Of a stretch of DNA of 13,859 nt, positions 1 to 5,592 are shown piece by piece. The stretch covers positions 1 to 13,859 of the forward strand of contig JAITDK010000035.1 in NCBI GenBank assembly GCA_031282605.1. The letters are read 5' to 3'. Position 1 is the first letter of the stretch, and each line of letters opens with the position of its first letter. This stretch comes from Oscillospiraceae bacterium (GTDB lineage Bacteria > Bacillota > Clostridia > Christensenellales > Aristaeellaceae). The notes beneath the pieces are model-generated. The model had not been told where the DNA came from, made no database searches, and saw only the letters and a list, made by a program, of their open reading frames with translations. A program made the translations under genes and the position numbers.

Positions 1-218
1 GGCGGCGCGGCTTGCGCGCACTTGCACAGCAGCTGCGCGTAGGTGTCGCTGCGCTTGGACAGCGCCTCGAATTCCTTCGCCCAGTATTGCTTCGCCTGTT
101 CCTGCAGTAAGCCGAACCCGGATGGGTCGTAGCCGCCGCCGTACGGCGAGCCTGTCTGCGGCGCGTACGGCCAAAGCGACGAATACTGGCCGTAAGGTTG
201 AGTATTGTATGAGTTCAT
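1..218 (-). CDS. Unrecognised Tyr/Gly/Pro-rich protein, N-terminal part (cut by window edge)
   Basis: The reading frame starts at the ATG complementary to 216-218 and runs off the left edge without a stop, giving 72 full codons. A clear ribosome site (TAGGAG on the minus strand, about 225-230) sits 7-8 nt before the ATG and fixes the start. The visible protein begins MNSYNTQPYGQYSSLWPYAP and continues through a Gly/Tyr/Pro-rich low-complexity stretch (residues 1-35). A more helical, charged segment follows (QEQAKQYWAKEFEALSKRSD), and then a Leu-Cys-Lys-Cys stretch near the edge. No known domain is recognised. Its low-complexity, aromatic-rich N-terminus and its position downstream of collagen-like spore-surface genes on the same strand suggest another surface or coat-associated protein, but that is inference. 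Phasin-like or adhesin-like proteins are alternatives. The coding call is secure; the function is unknown. Confidence 0.75.
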   Translation of the reverse strand, partial: MNSYNTQPYGQYSSLWPYAPQTGSPYGGGYDPSGFGLLQEQAKQYWAKEFEALSKRSDTYAQLLCKCAQAAP

Positions 219-287
219 AATCGCGCTCCTATATTCAAACAGCAGCGCGCGTATTACGGCGCGCCGCTAGTCAATATCCATGTTGGA

Positions 288-307
288 TTCATGAGCCGGC
301 TCATGAA
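288..307. repeat. 20-bp perfect palindrome
   Basis: Positions 288-307 read TTCATGAGCCGGCTCATGAA, which equals its own reverse complement over all 20 bases. The symmetry breaks at 287/308. It lies 70 bp upstream of the start codon of the minus-strand gene ending at 218, in a stretch with no gene. Perfect dyads of this size without a loop are more typical of a protein-binding operator than of an RNA hairpin. No known regulator consensus was recognised, so the operator role is inference. Confidence 0.5.
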
Positions 308-324
308 CGGACTTGAGCGTCGAG

Positions 325-360
325 CCCCCGCGCCGGAAGTAACCGGCGCGGGGGTTGCTT
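325..360 (+). terminator. Strong hairpin with U-tract, intrinsic-terminator-like
   Basis: A perfect 12-bp GC stem (325-336 pairs with 343-354) encloses the 6-nt loop AAGTAA. Read on the plus strand it is followed by TTGCTTTT, so the U-rich tail required of an intrinsic terminator is on the plus side only. Read on the minus strand, where the neighbouring genes lie, the stem is preceded by AAAAGCAA and followed by CTCGACG, which is not U-rich. The hairpin therefore either blocks plus-strand (antisense) transcription, ends an unrecognised small plus-strand RNA, or works as a U-poor end for the collagen-like gene that stops at 476. The structure itself is certain; the strand on which it acts is not. 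Confidence 0.6.
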
Positions 361-440
361 TTGTGCACGCGTTCTTTTGTTGAGATCAATCGCTTTCGTG
401 CATCATTCGCGTTTGTGCGCCATTATCTTGCGTGTGCTGT

Positions 441-482
441 TTACTTTAGTGTATTGGTGTCGGATTAACGGTTGGTTAGTCC
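441..482 (-). repeat. 3' flank of duplicated collagen-like gene, copy 1
   Basis: The 42 bases spanning the stop codon and the 35 bases 3' of it match 2493-2534 at most positions without gaps. Shared blocks include TTACTTTAG and the stop-codon context TTAGTCC. This shows that the duplication behind the two collagen-like genes extends past the coding region. Confidence 0.7.
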
Positions 483-2269
483 AGGCACGCGCCCTGTTCG
501 CCTTCGTACGTTTCCTGGCCCAGGTAGCTCTGCAGGACGTCCGGGAGCGAATCCTTCAGCAGGGCAGGAAGAACCGCCGCGATCGGGCCGCTTAGCAAGC
601 CTCCTAGTATGGCCTGGAACGGTACGAGGTCAATGTTAACTCCAGGCATTCCAAACAAGACCGAGGAGAGCGACTTTGATTTCAGGTCAATCTCAGGCAG
701 GCCGCCCGGAGGAATGCAGCCGCACGGCATCAGGCGGACAGCGGCAAATCCTGCAAGCTGAATGCGAGCCTTCACGGAGTCGCCTTTATTAACAAGCTGC
801 ATTTGGATCGAGTCGCCCTTGTTAAGGTACTGGGAGCGCACAGCCCAGATATACCTAGATGTCTTGTCGTCATCCTTACAATGGCACATGGAAGCTAAAG
901 AGTTAACGATGCCAAGAGCATTGCTACTATCTGTATATCCCCAATCGTCGTTCGAGGCGGTTGGATTTGGATTTTTGGAGTCCTTGTCGCAGCGTTGGAC
1001 ATAGATCTGCGCGGACATATTGTCCTCGTCGCCTTCTTTTGCGAAACAAACCTCGATATAGTATCCTATTGCGTAGAAACCTGACTTCCTTACAATGAAT
1101 TTACTCTTGTCGCGGTTCATCGACAGGTTGAATGCATATGAGGCAGAATGCTTAATGTCGACGGTTTCATTTTTGAACGTTTGCGGCTTTGAGCATAGCG
1201 CGAGGGCAGCGCCGAACACCGGGCAATAATCCGGGCAGCAGTCGTTGTCGTCATGCAGATAGCAGGTATTATCATCGTCATTATCCATGTTTATCCATTT
1301 GTCGCAATCATGGCAGCACGAATCCTTCGGCGGCTGCGGATGCGGCGGAGGCGTCGGGGGGCACGGGGGACAAGGGCGCGGGGGACGGGGATCGTCACAA
1401 TTACACACTCCAGGGTCTCCTTTCTCACCTTTGGGGCCTGTGGGACCTACCGGGCCTTGGGGGCCTACGGGTCCTGGTTGGCCTGGACGGCCTGGATGGC
1501 CGTCGCAGCCCTGCGGGCCGACGGGGCCAGTCGCGCCGGTGGGGCCAGTCGCGCCAGTCGCGCCAGGTATACCTTGCAGGCCGGGCTTGCCTTCATAGCC
1601 GCGTGGGCCAGTGGGGCCTTGCGCGCCGGTCGCGCCGATCGCGCCAGTTGAACCTTGCGGGCCAGCTGGGCCAGCGACTCCGGGTGCGCCGGGGGCTCCG
1701 GTCGGTCCGGTATCGCCTTTAGGGCCTCTGCAGCCCTGCGCCCATACCCATGATCCGCACTCGCCGCGTTGTTCCTCCGGGATTTGGGTCTCGGCGGCCG
1801 TGTTGGCTGTTTCGTAGGGTTGGGTAACCGCCTGAACGGCCTGATACGCGACGGCGGCGGGCGCTTCGACGCTGGCTGCGGCGGGCGCGTACGCGACTGG
1901 GGCTGGGAGCGGCGCGGGGTTGGCTACAAACTTTAATGGGGCATTGGCTGCGGCTGTCTGCGCGGCCACGGGCTTGAATCCACTGGATACGGGAGCCGCC
2001 GCCGCGGGCGCGCTGTCCTGGACGGCAAACGGCTGCCAGTTGGTAGGCTGCCAGTTGAACGGTTGCTGCGTGGACTGCGTAAAGCCCGCGCCGCCAAACC
2101 TATTTACGCCGCTTTGGACGGGAGCGAAACCGGATTGTGTCAGGCATCCGCCGATACGTCCGTCGACCTGGGCCGGAGCCGGAGTGGAGCGGTCGATCGA
2201 TCCGGTCGTGAACGGCAGGGCACTCACGTTGCCTTGGGTAAACGCCCATTGATTAGTGTTAGGGTTCAT
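476..2269 (-). CDS. Collagen-like spore-surface (BclA/exosporium-type) glycoprotein candidate, full length
   Basis: A 597-residue protein. The start ATG (2267-2269) lies 7-8 nt behind a clean AAGGAG ribosome site. Layout: residues 1-80 are an Asn/Gln/Phe-rich leader (for example NRFGG and [11 protein letters not shown]); 85-165 an Ala/Pro-rich segment; 182-286 an unbroken collagen region of 35 Gly-X-Y triplets, many GPT/GAT/GPQ; 293-315 a Pro-rich hinge with Cys; 317-350 an Asp/Cys-rich linker ([13 protein letters not shown]); about 350-515 a beta-rich domain whose [12 protein letters not shown] and QIYVQRC stretches resemble the BclA/C1q-like jelly roll; and 520-597 a hydrophobic, partly helical tail ([17 protein letters not shown]). 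There is no classical signal peptide, as is usual for spore-surface BclA-type proteins assembled by the mother cell. Such proteins form trimers with the globular domain outward, and their Thr-rich triplets are often glycosylated. The spore-surface role is inferred from this architecture and the sigma-K-like promoter upstream. A secreted or cell-surface collagen-like protein remains possible. Confidence 0.9.
   Translation of the reverse strand: MNPNTNQWAFTQGNVSALPFTTGSIDRSTPAPAQVDGRIGGCLTQSGFAPVQSGVNRFGGAGFTQSTQQPFNWQPTNWQPFAVQDSAPAAAAPVSSGFKPVAAQTAAANAPLKFVANPAPLPAPVAYAPAAASVEAPAAVAYQAVQAVTQPYETANTAAETQIPEEQRGECGSWVWAQGCRGPKGDTGPTGAPGAPGVAGPAGPQGSTGAIGATGAQGPTGPRGYEGKPGLQGIPGATGATGPTGATGPVGPQGCDGHPGRPGQPGPVGPQGPVGPTGPKGEKGDPGVCNCDDPRPPRPCPPCPPTPPPHPQPPKDSCCHDCDKWINMDNDDDNTCYLHDDNDCCPDYCPVFGAALALCSKPQTFKNETVDIKHSASYAFNLSMNRDKSKFIVRKSGFYAIGYYIEVCFAKEGDEDNMSAQIYVQRCDKDSKNPNPTASNDDWGYTDSSNALGIVNSLASMCHCKDDDKTSRYIWAVRSQYLNKGDSIQMQLVNKGDSVKARIQLAGFAAVRLMPCGCIPPGGLPEIDLKSKSLSSVLFGMPGVNIDLVPFQAILGGLLSGPIAAVLPALLKDSLPDVLQSYLGQETYEGEQGACLD
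1412..1726 (-). repeat. Collagen Gly-X-Y coding repeat (35 triplets)
   Basis: This DNA encodes residues 182-286 of the collagen-like protein as a 9-nt-period repeat of the type GGN-NNN-NNN. Degenerate 18- and 27-nt internal repeats of [12 protein letters not shown]-like units occur. Such tracts change length by slippage or recombination, and the equivalent tract is almost wholly missing from the neighbouring duplicate. The irregular period and in-frame coding exclude a CRISPR array. Confidence 0.9.
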
Positions 2270-2294
2270 AGTAAGTCTCCTTATTTAGAAGCGT

Positions 2295-2308
2295 CGGGCT
2301 GAAGCCCG
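2295..2308 (-). other. Small leader hairpin upstream of collagen-like gene, copy 1
   Basis: CGGGC-TGAA-GCCCG forms a 5-bp stem with a 4-nt loop, 26 nt upstream of the start codon and just before the ribosome site. The same 14 bases recur exactly at 3651-3664 upstream of the duplicate. It would sit in the 5' leader if the promoter at 2331-2359 is used. It may stabilise the mRNA or tune translation; that role is inference. Confidence 0.4.
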
Positions 2309-2411
2309 CGTATCATATCCGGTACACACACAACATATGCGAGCGCTGCAATATAGGTTCTGTTACAAGTGGTAATTTCTTATAAATAACTTGATACGTC
2401 AATAGGTTATG
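2296..2411 (-). repeat. Upstream (promoter/leader) block of the duplication, copy 1
   Basis: This stretch aligns with 3652-3770 upstream of the second collagen-like gene. It includes an identical run of 23 bases (2352-2374 equals 3708-3730), and the block TATAAATAACTTGAT matches with one change (T to C at its first base). The conservation reaches about 140 bp upstream of the start codon and then fades, marking one end of the duplicated unit. Confidence 0.75.
2331..2359 (-). promoter_or_regulatory. Putative sigma-K-type (late mother-cell) promoter of the collagen-like gene
   Basis: On the minus strand, AACC (2356-2359) is followed after exactly 16 bases by CATATGTTG (2331-2339). The published Bacillus sigma-K consensus is mACm, 16-17 bp, CATAnnnTA, so the match is complete except for the last base. 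Transcription would start near 2323-2325, giving a leader of about 55 nt that carries the 2295-2308 hairpin and the ribosome site. BclA-type genes are typically expressed late in the mother cell, which fits. No good sigma-A promoter was found in the same interval. The element is short, so chance is possible. Confidence 0.45.
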
Positions 2412-2430
2412 GGTATCGCCGCGGCGGCGT

Positions 2431-2483
2431 CTGCCCAACCGCAGTTAAGCTGGGCAGGCCGCGCATGCGGGTCGTCGGCCTGC
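2431..2483. other. Overlapping alternative inverted repeats between the two collagen-like units
   Basis: CTGCCCA (2431-2437) pairs with TGGGCAG (2451-2457). GCAGGCCG (2454-2461) pairs with CGGCCTGC (2476-2483). The two stems share bases 2454-2457 and so exclude each other. They lie 3' of the stop codon at 2528 of the second collagen-like unit, where its transcript would end. Neither has a U-tract on either strand, so terminator function is doubtful. Nothing else recognisable lies in 2412-2492. Confidence 0.3.
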
Positions 2484-2492
2484 GCGCGCCGC

Positions 2493-2534
2493 TTACTTTA
2501 GCGCGTCGGCGTCGAATCAACGGCTGATTAGTCC
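2493..2534 (-). repeat. 3' flank of duplicated collagen-like gene, copy 2
   Basis: Ungapped partner of 441-482, spanning the stop codon (2528-2530) and the following bases. It defines the downstream end of the second duplication unit. Confidence 0.7.
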
Positions 2535-3454
2535 GTTCGCCCTCCTCGCTCGTCCTCGCATGCCACCGCTTCTCGGCTCTGGTAACCCTGCAGGATGTCC
2601 GGGAGCGAATCCTTCAGCAACGCGGGAAGAACCGTCGCGATCGTGTCGCTTAGCAAGACCCCGAGTATGCCCCGGAACGGGTTAAGATCGATGGGCAAAT
2701 TGAGTCCATGCTCGCCAAACAAAATCGGGGAGAGCGACATCGGCGTAAGGTTAATGGCAGGCAGGCCGCCTGGAGGGATGCAGCTGCACGGCGTCAGGCG
2801 GATAGCGACAAATCCCGCAATCTGGACTAAGACGTTCACATTTGCGGCGCCATTATTAACAAGCCGTATTTTGACACGGTCGCCCTTGTTAAGATACTGG
2901 GAGCGCACAGCCCAGGTATACCTAGATTTTTGACCCGCGTTAGTGCTGCAGGCGAATTTTGCTAAAACCGGCCCAATATCGGTGGCGGAATCTTTCCATT
3001 CGTCGTTCGAGTCGATTGGATTGCCTAACGCTCGGTTGCAGCGTTCGACATAGATTTGGGCGGACATACTTTCGAATTCGCTTTCGTAGAAACAGCCCCC
3101 GATAAAGTATCCTATTGCGTAGAAACCTGACTTCTTTACAAGAAACTTACTCTTGTCACGATTCGTCGACAGGTTGAATGCGTATGAGGCAAGATTCTTG
3201 ATGTCGGCGAAATCCCCTGCCTTGATCGTCGCCTGCTTTGAGAGTATCGTGGCGGCCACGCCGAACGCCGGACAGAAATCCGGTCGACAGTCGTCGTGCG
3301 GATAACGGTCGTCATTATCGTCATCATCGTCATTATCCATTTGTATCCATTTATCGCAATCACCGCAGCGGCGCTTATCCTTCGGCGGCAGCGGATGCGA
3401 TGAGGGATAGGGGGAACAAGGATGCGGGGGACGGGGATCGTCGCAGTTATACAC
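2528..3454 (-). CDS. Stalk-less BclA/C1q-like globular domain protein (C-terminal part of the collagen-like paralog)
   Basis: A 308-residue frame starting at GTG (3452-3454). It corresponds to residues 289-597 of the neighbouring collagen-like protein. It has a Pro-rich segment (about 5-23), an Asp/Cys linker (CDKWIQMDNDDDDDN, about 34-48), a BclA/C1q-like beta domain (shared [23 protein letters not shown] and [11 protein letters not shown]), and the conserved tail with CIPPGGLP and [11 protein letters not shown]. It has no collagen triplets. In frame immediately before the GTG is a TGA (3455-3457) where the paralog has a Gly codon, so it cannot be an extension of an upstream collagen stalk. 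AAAGGAGA (3462-3469) lies 8 nt before the GTG and makes a good ribosome site. Divergence from the paralog is considerable, yet no stop or frameshift has appeared over 900 bases and core beta-strand residues are kept, which argues for continued function. It could instead be a fairly young pseudogene. Confidence 0.6.
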   Translation of the reverse strand: MYNCDDPRPPHPCSPYPSSHPLPPKDKRRCGDCDKWIQMDNDDDDDNDDRYPHDDCRPDFCPAFGVAATILSKQATIKAGDFADIKNLASYAFNLSTNRDKSKFLVKKSGFYAIGYFIGGCFYESEFESMSAQIYVERCNRALGNPIDSNDEWKDSATDIGPVLAKFACSTNAGQKSRYTWAVRSQYLNKGDRVKIRLVNNGAANVNVLVQIAGFVAIRLTPCSCIPPGGLPAINLTPMSLSPILFGEHGLNLPIDLNPFRGILGVLLSDTIATVLPALLKDSLPDILQGYQSREAVACEDERGGRTD

Positions 3455-3638
3455 TCAAGGATCTCCTTTCTTGCCTTTGGGTTCTTACGGCTTGATCGAT
3501 AGACGGCTGTGGCTGACCGTTTGTCGGCCGCCAGTTAAACGGCTGCGGCGCGAACCGCGTAAGGCTCGCGCCGCCAAACCTATTGCTGCCTTGAGTAAAC
3601 GCCCGTTGACCAACGTCAGGGCTTGCAGTAAGTCTCAT
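3447..3638 (-). pseudogene. Remnant of the collagen-like paralog's N-terminal leader
   Basis: The 63-codon frame recalls the paralog's leader (AFTQG, NRFGGA, QPFNW, PTN) but lacks about 40 residues after FTQG and everything from about residue 82 to the last collagen triplets. At the ancestral start position ATG has become GCA, and the AAGGAG site has become AATGAG. The only ATG (3636-3638) therefore lies inside the old ribosome site and has no obvious site of its own. The deletion junction puts the leader one base out of phase with the globular domain. The leader frame ends at TAA 3447-3449, overlapping the GTG at 3452-3454. This looks like a degenerate gene start. It might still act as a short upstream frame whose translation feeds the downstream GTG. 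Confidence 0.6.
3462..3469 (-). promoter_or_regulatory. Ribosome site formed from collagen codons, upstream of GTG 3454
   Basis: AAAGGAGA on the minus strand, with its GGAG core 8 nt before the GTG start at 3452-3454. In the intact paralog the same bases encode the Lys-Gly-Asp of the last collagen triplets. This site supports the GTG start for the stalk-less domain. Confidence 0.55.
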
Positions 3639-3650
3639 TATTAGCGTCGA

Positions 3651-3664
3651 CGGGCTGAAGCCCG
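3651..3664 (-). other. Small leader hairpin, copy 2
   Basis: Exact 14-base copy of the 2295-2308 stem-loop (5-bp stem, TGAA loop), upstream of the degenerate leader of the second collagen-like unit. The flanking bases differ between the two copies. Confidence 0.35.
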
Positions 3665-3770
3665 CGTATCATGTTCGATACACACACAACATACGCGAAC
3701 AGTGCGGTATAGGTTCTGTTACAAGTGGTATTTCTCATAAATAACTTGATGTGCCGGCGCGTTATGAGGG
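3652..3770 (-). repeat. Upstream (promoter/leader) block of the duplication, copy 2
   Basis: Partner of 2296-2411 (identical 23-base run at 3708-3730). Homology fades within about 15-20 bp of the promoter of the plus-strand operon at 3777. Confidence 0.75.
3687..3715 (-). promoter_or_regulatory. Altered sigma-K-like promoter, copy 2
   Basis: Same layout as copy 1: AACC at 3712-3715, a 16-base spacer, then CGTATGTTG at 3687-3695. The -10 element has CGTA where copy 1 and the sigma-K consensus have CATA. If the copy 1 assignment is right, this promoter should be weakened. This fits decay of the second unit, or low expression. Confidence 0.3.
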
Positions 3771-3776
3771 CGGCTC

Positions 3777-3804
3777 TTGACGAATGGCGCGGATTCTGTA
3801 AAAT
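3777..3804 (+). promoter_or_regulatory. Sigma-A-type promoter of the radical SAM - rng - miaB - mutSL operon
   Basis: TTGACG (3777-3782) and TAAAAT (3799-3804) are separated by 16 bp, a near-consensus housekeeping promoter. The predicted start, near 3811, is only about a dozen bases before the ATG at 3823, so the leader would be very short. It lies back-to-back with the upstream block of the minus-strand collagen-like unit. Confidence 0.6.
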
Positions 3805-3822
3805 GGACAAGGGCGGAGGTTG

Positions 3823-5592
3823 ATGAAGTCAGTTATGAAGGATCTGCTAGATACCGTATCAAAGCCCGCGCGCTATATCGGCGGCGAACTGAACGCCTGC
3901 CCGTTCGACAAGAACGCGCGGGTCAAGATCGCCATGTGCTTCCCGGACGTATACGAGGTAGGCATGTCGCATCTGGGCATGAAGATACTATACCATAGGA
4001 TTAACGAGCTGGACGGCGCGTCATGCGCGCGGGTGTTCACACCCTGGCCGGATTATGCAGACGCGTTGCGCGGAGCCGGGCGAAGATTGTCTGGCATCGA
4101 GGGCGGGCTGGAACTTTCGGCGTTCGATGCCGTGGCGTTTACGCTGCCCTATGAGATGTGTTTCACGAATATATTGGAGACGCTCGATCTCGGCGGCGTG
4201 CCCGTCCGCTCCGACTCGCGCAGTGACGACGATCCCGTCGTGATAGCCGGCGGGGTATGCGCGTTCAATCCGGAACCGCTCTCGCCGTTCATCGACGCGT
4301 TCGCGATAGGTGATGGCGAGGAGACGATAGTCGATATCGTCGGCGCGCTGATGAACAACAACGGCCGCGCCGCACGGCTGGCCGCGCTGTCACGCATCGA
4401 CGGCATATACGTTCCCGCGCTGTCGAGCGACGACGCCATCGTTACCAAGCGCGTCGCGCTTGATCTGGACAAGGCGTACTTCCCGTCGACGAACGTTGTG
4501 CCCTTTCTGGAGACGATTCATGACCGCGCGGTGCTGGAAGTGGCTAGAGGATGCACACGCGGCTGCCGATTCTGCCAGGCCGGGATGCTCTACCGCCCGC
4601 CGCGTGAACGGAGCGTCGCGACGCTGGCCGCGCAGGGCGAGGCGCTGATCCGCTCGACGGGCTATGAGGAACTGTCGCTGTGCGCGCTGTCAACGGGCGA
4701 CTATTCCAACCTGGCGGACTTAAGCGCGGCGTTGAGAGAACGTCTGTCCGGTCTGCGCGTACAACTGTCGCTGCCGTCGCTGCGCGTAGACAGCGGCATA
4801 GCGGCCACGCTGGGCGACGCGTTCGAAACGGACGTGCGCAAGTCCAGCCTCACGTTCGCGCCGGAAGCCGGAACCCAGCGCCTCCGCGACGCGATCAACA
4901 AGGGCGTTACCGAGGCCAACGCGATGCAGGCCGTGCGCGAGGCGGTCGCCGCCGGTGTGAACAACGTAAAGCTGTACTTTATGGTCGGCCTGCCCACCGA
5001 GACCGACGAGGATGTCATCGGCATCCCGGAGATGATCTACCGTATGCTGCGCGAGACGGGCGGGAACAGGAGACTGCACGTGTCGTTAAGCGTCGCGCCG
5101 TTCGTGCCAAAGGCGTTCACACCGTTTCAGTGGGTCGCGCAGGATTCCATCGACGTTATTAAGCAAAAGACTCACATGATCCAGCAGAAGCTCCCGCGCG
5201 CCGTTAAACTGCACTGGCATGAGCCGCGGCTGTCGCGGCTCGAGGCATGCTTCGCCCGCGGTGATCGGCGCATGGGCGACGTGCTGGAAGCGGCGTGGCG
5301 CGGCGGCTGCCGCTTCGACGGATGGACGGAACAGTTCCATCCTGAATTGTGGGATAAGGCGTTCGAGGAAACGGGCGTTGATCCCGCGTATTACGCCAAC
5401 CGAGTGCGTGAGTTTAACGAACAGTTGCCCTGGGACAGGATCGACGCGGGTATATCCAAGGCGTTCCTGATAGAGGAGTATCATCGCGCGCTCTCCGCCG
5501 ACGTGACTGCGGACTGCCGCGAAAGCGGGTGTCAAGGATGCGGGATGAGCGTCGGGGGGAGGTGCGCGCGTGCGTATGTTCATAGCGTTTGA
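3823..5592 (+). CDS. Radical SAM protein, TIGR03960-type (B12-binding-like N-terminus)
   Basis: A 589-residue protein. Residues about 15-200 (RYIGGELN, FPDVYEVGMSHLG, FTPWPDYADALR, PVVIAGGVCAFNPEPL, IGDGEE) are the N-terminal region of this family, which resembles a cobalamin-binding fold. The radical SAM core follows, with the 4Fe-4S cluster motif Cys244-x3-Cys248-x2-Cys251 (ARGCTRGCRFCQAG). FAPEAGTQRLRD and YFMVGLPTETDED fit later core strands. The C-terminus has Cys565, Cys570, Cys573 and Cys581 (CRESGCQGCG...C), probably a metal or auxiliary Fe-S site. The substrate of the family is not established to my knowledge. It is regularly paired with a DUF2344 protein, as here (23-bp overlap), and is fused to it in some bacteria, so the two probably act together. 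Start: GGAGG at 3815-3819 is very close to ATG 3823. TTG 3820 and ATG 3835 are alternatives. Confidence 0.92.
   Translation: MKSVMKDLLDTVSKPARYIGGELNACPFDKNARVKIAMCFPDVYEVGMSHLGMKILYHRINELDGASCARVFTPWPDYADALRGAGRRLSGIEGGLELSAFDAVAFTLPYEMCFTNILETLDLGGVPVRSDSRSDDDPVVIAGGVCAFNPEPLSPFIDAFAIGDGEETIVDIVGALMNNNGRAARLAALSRIDGIYVPALSSDDAIVTKRVALDLDKAYFPSTNVVPFLETIHDRAVLEVARGCTRGCRFCQAGMLYRPPRERSVATLAAQGEALIRSTGYEELSLCALSTGDYSNLADLSAALRERLSGLRVQLSLPSLRVDSGIAATLGDAFETDVRKSSLTFAPEAGTQRLRDAINKGVTEANAMQAVREAVAAGVNNVKLYFMVGLPTETDEDVIGIPEMIYRMLRETGGNRRLHVSLSVAPFVPKAFTPFQWVAQDSIDVIKQKTHMIQQKLPRAVKLHWHEPRLSRLEACFARGDRRMGDVLEAAWRGGCRFDGWTEQFHPELWDKAFEETGVDPAYYANRVREFNEQLPWDRIDAGISKAFLIEEYHRALSADVTADCRESGCQGCGMSVGGRCARAYVHSV

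Noticed and set aside
219..287. Sigma-A promoter for the 1-218 gene (TTGACT on the minus strand)
   Set aside because: No acceptable -10 lies at 16-18 bp; TAATAC is only 12 bp away.
1287..1598. Plus-strand frame that also reads as a Gly-Pro collagen-like protein
   Set aside because: GGN-CCN codons are complementary, so the antisense of a collagen gene yields collagen-like text. There is no ribosome site, and the minus strand has the full-length gene with leader and globular domain.
1412..1726. Periodic repeat that could suggest a CRISPR array or VNTR
   Set aside because: The period is 9 nt and in frame with Gly-X-Y coding; there are no unique spacers of constant length.
2431..2483. Intrinsic terminator for copy 2
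   Set aside because: The stems are real but no U-tract follows on either strand, so it is listed only as inverted repeats.
3447..3490. Programmed frameshift joining leader remnant and globular domain in copy 2
   Set aside because: The globular-domain frame has TGA directly before the GTG, plus an upstream TAA. A shift would have to occur within two codons and there is no slippery run. Re-initiation at GTG is simpler.
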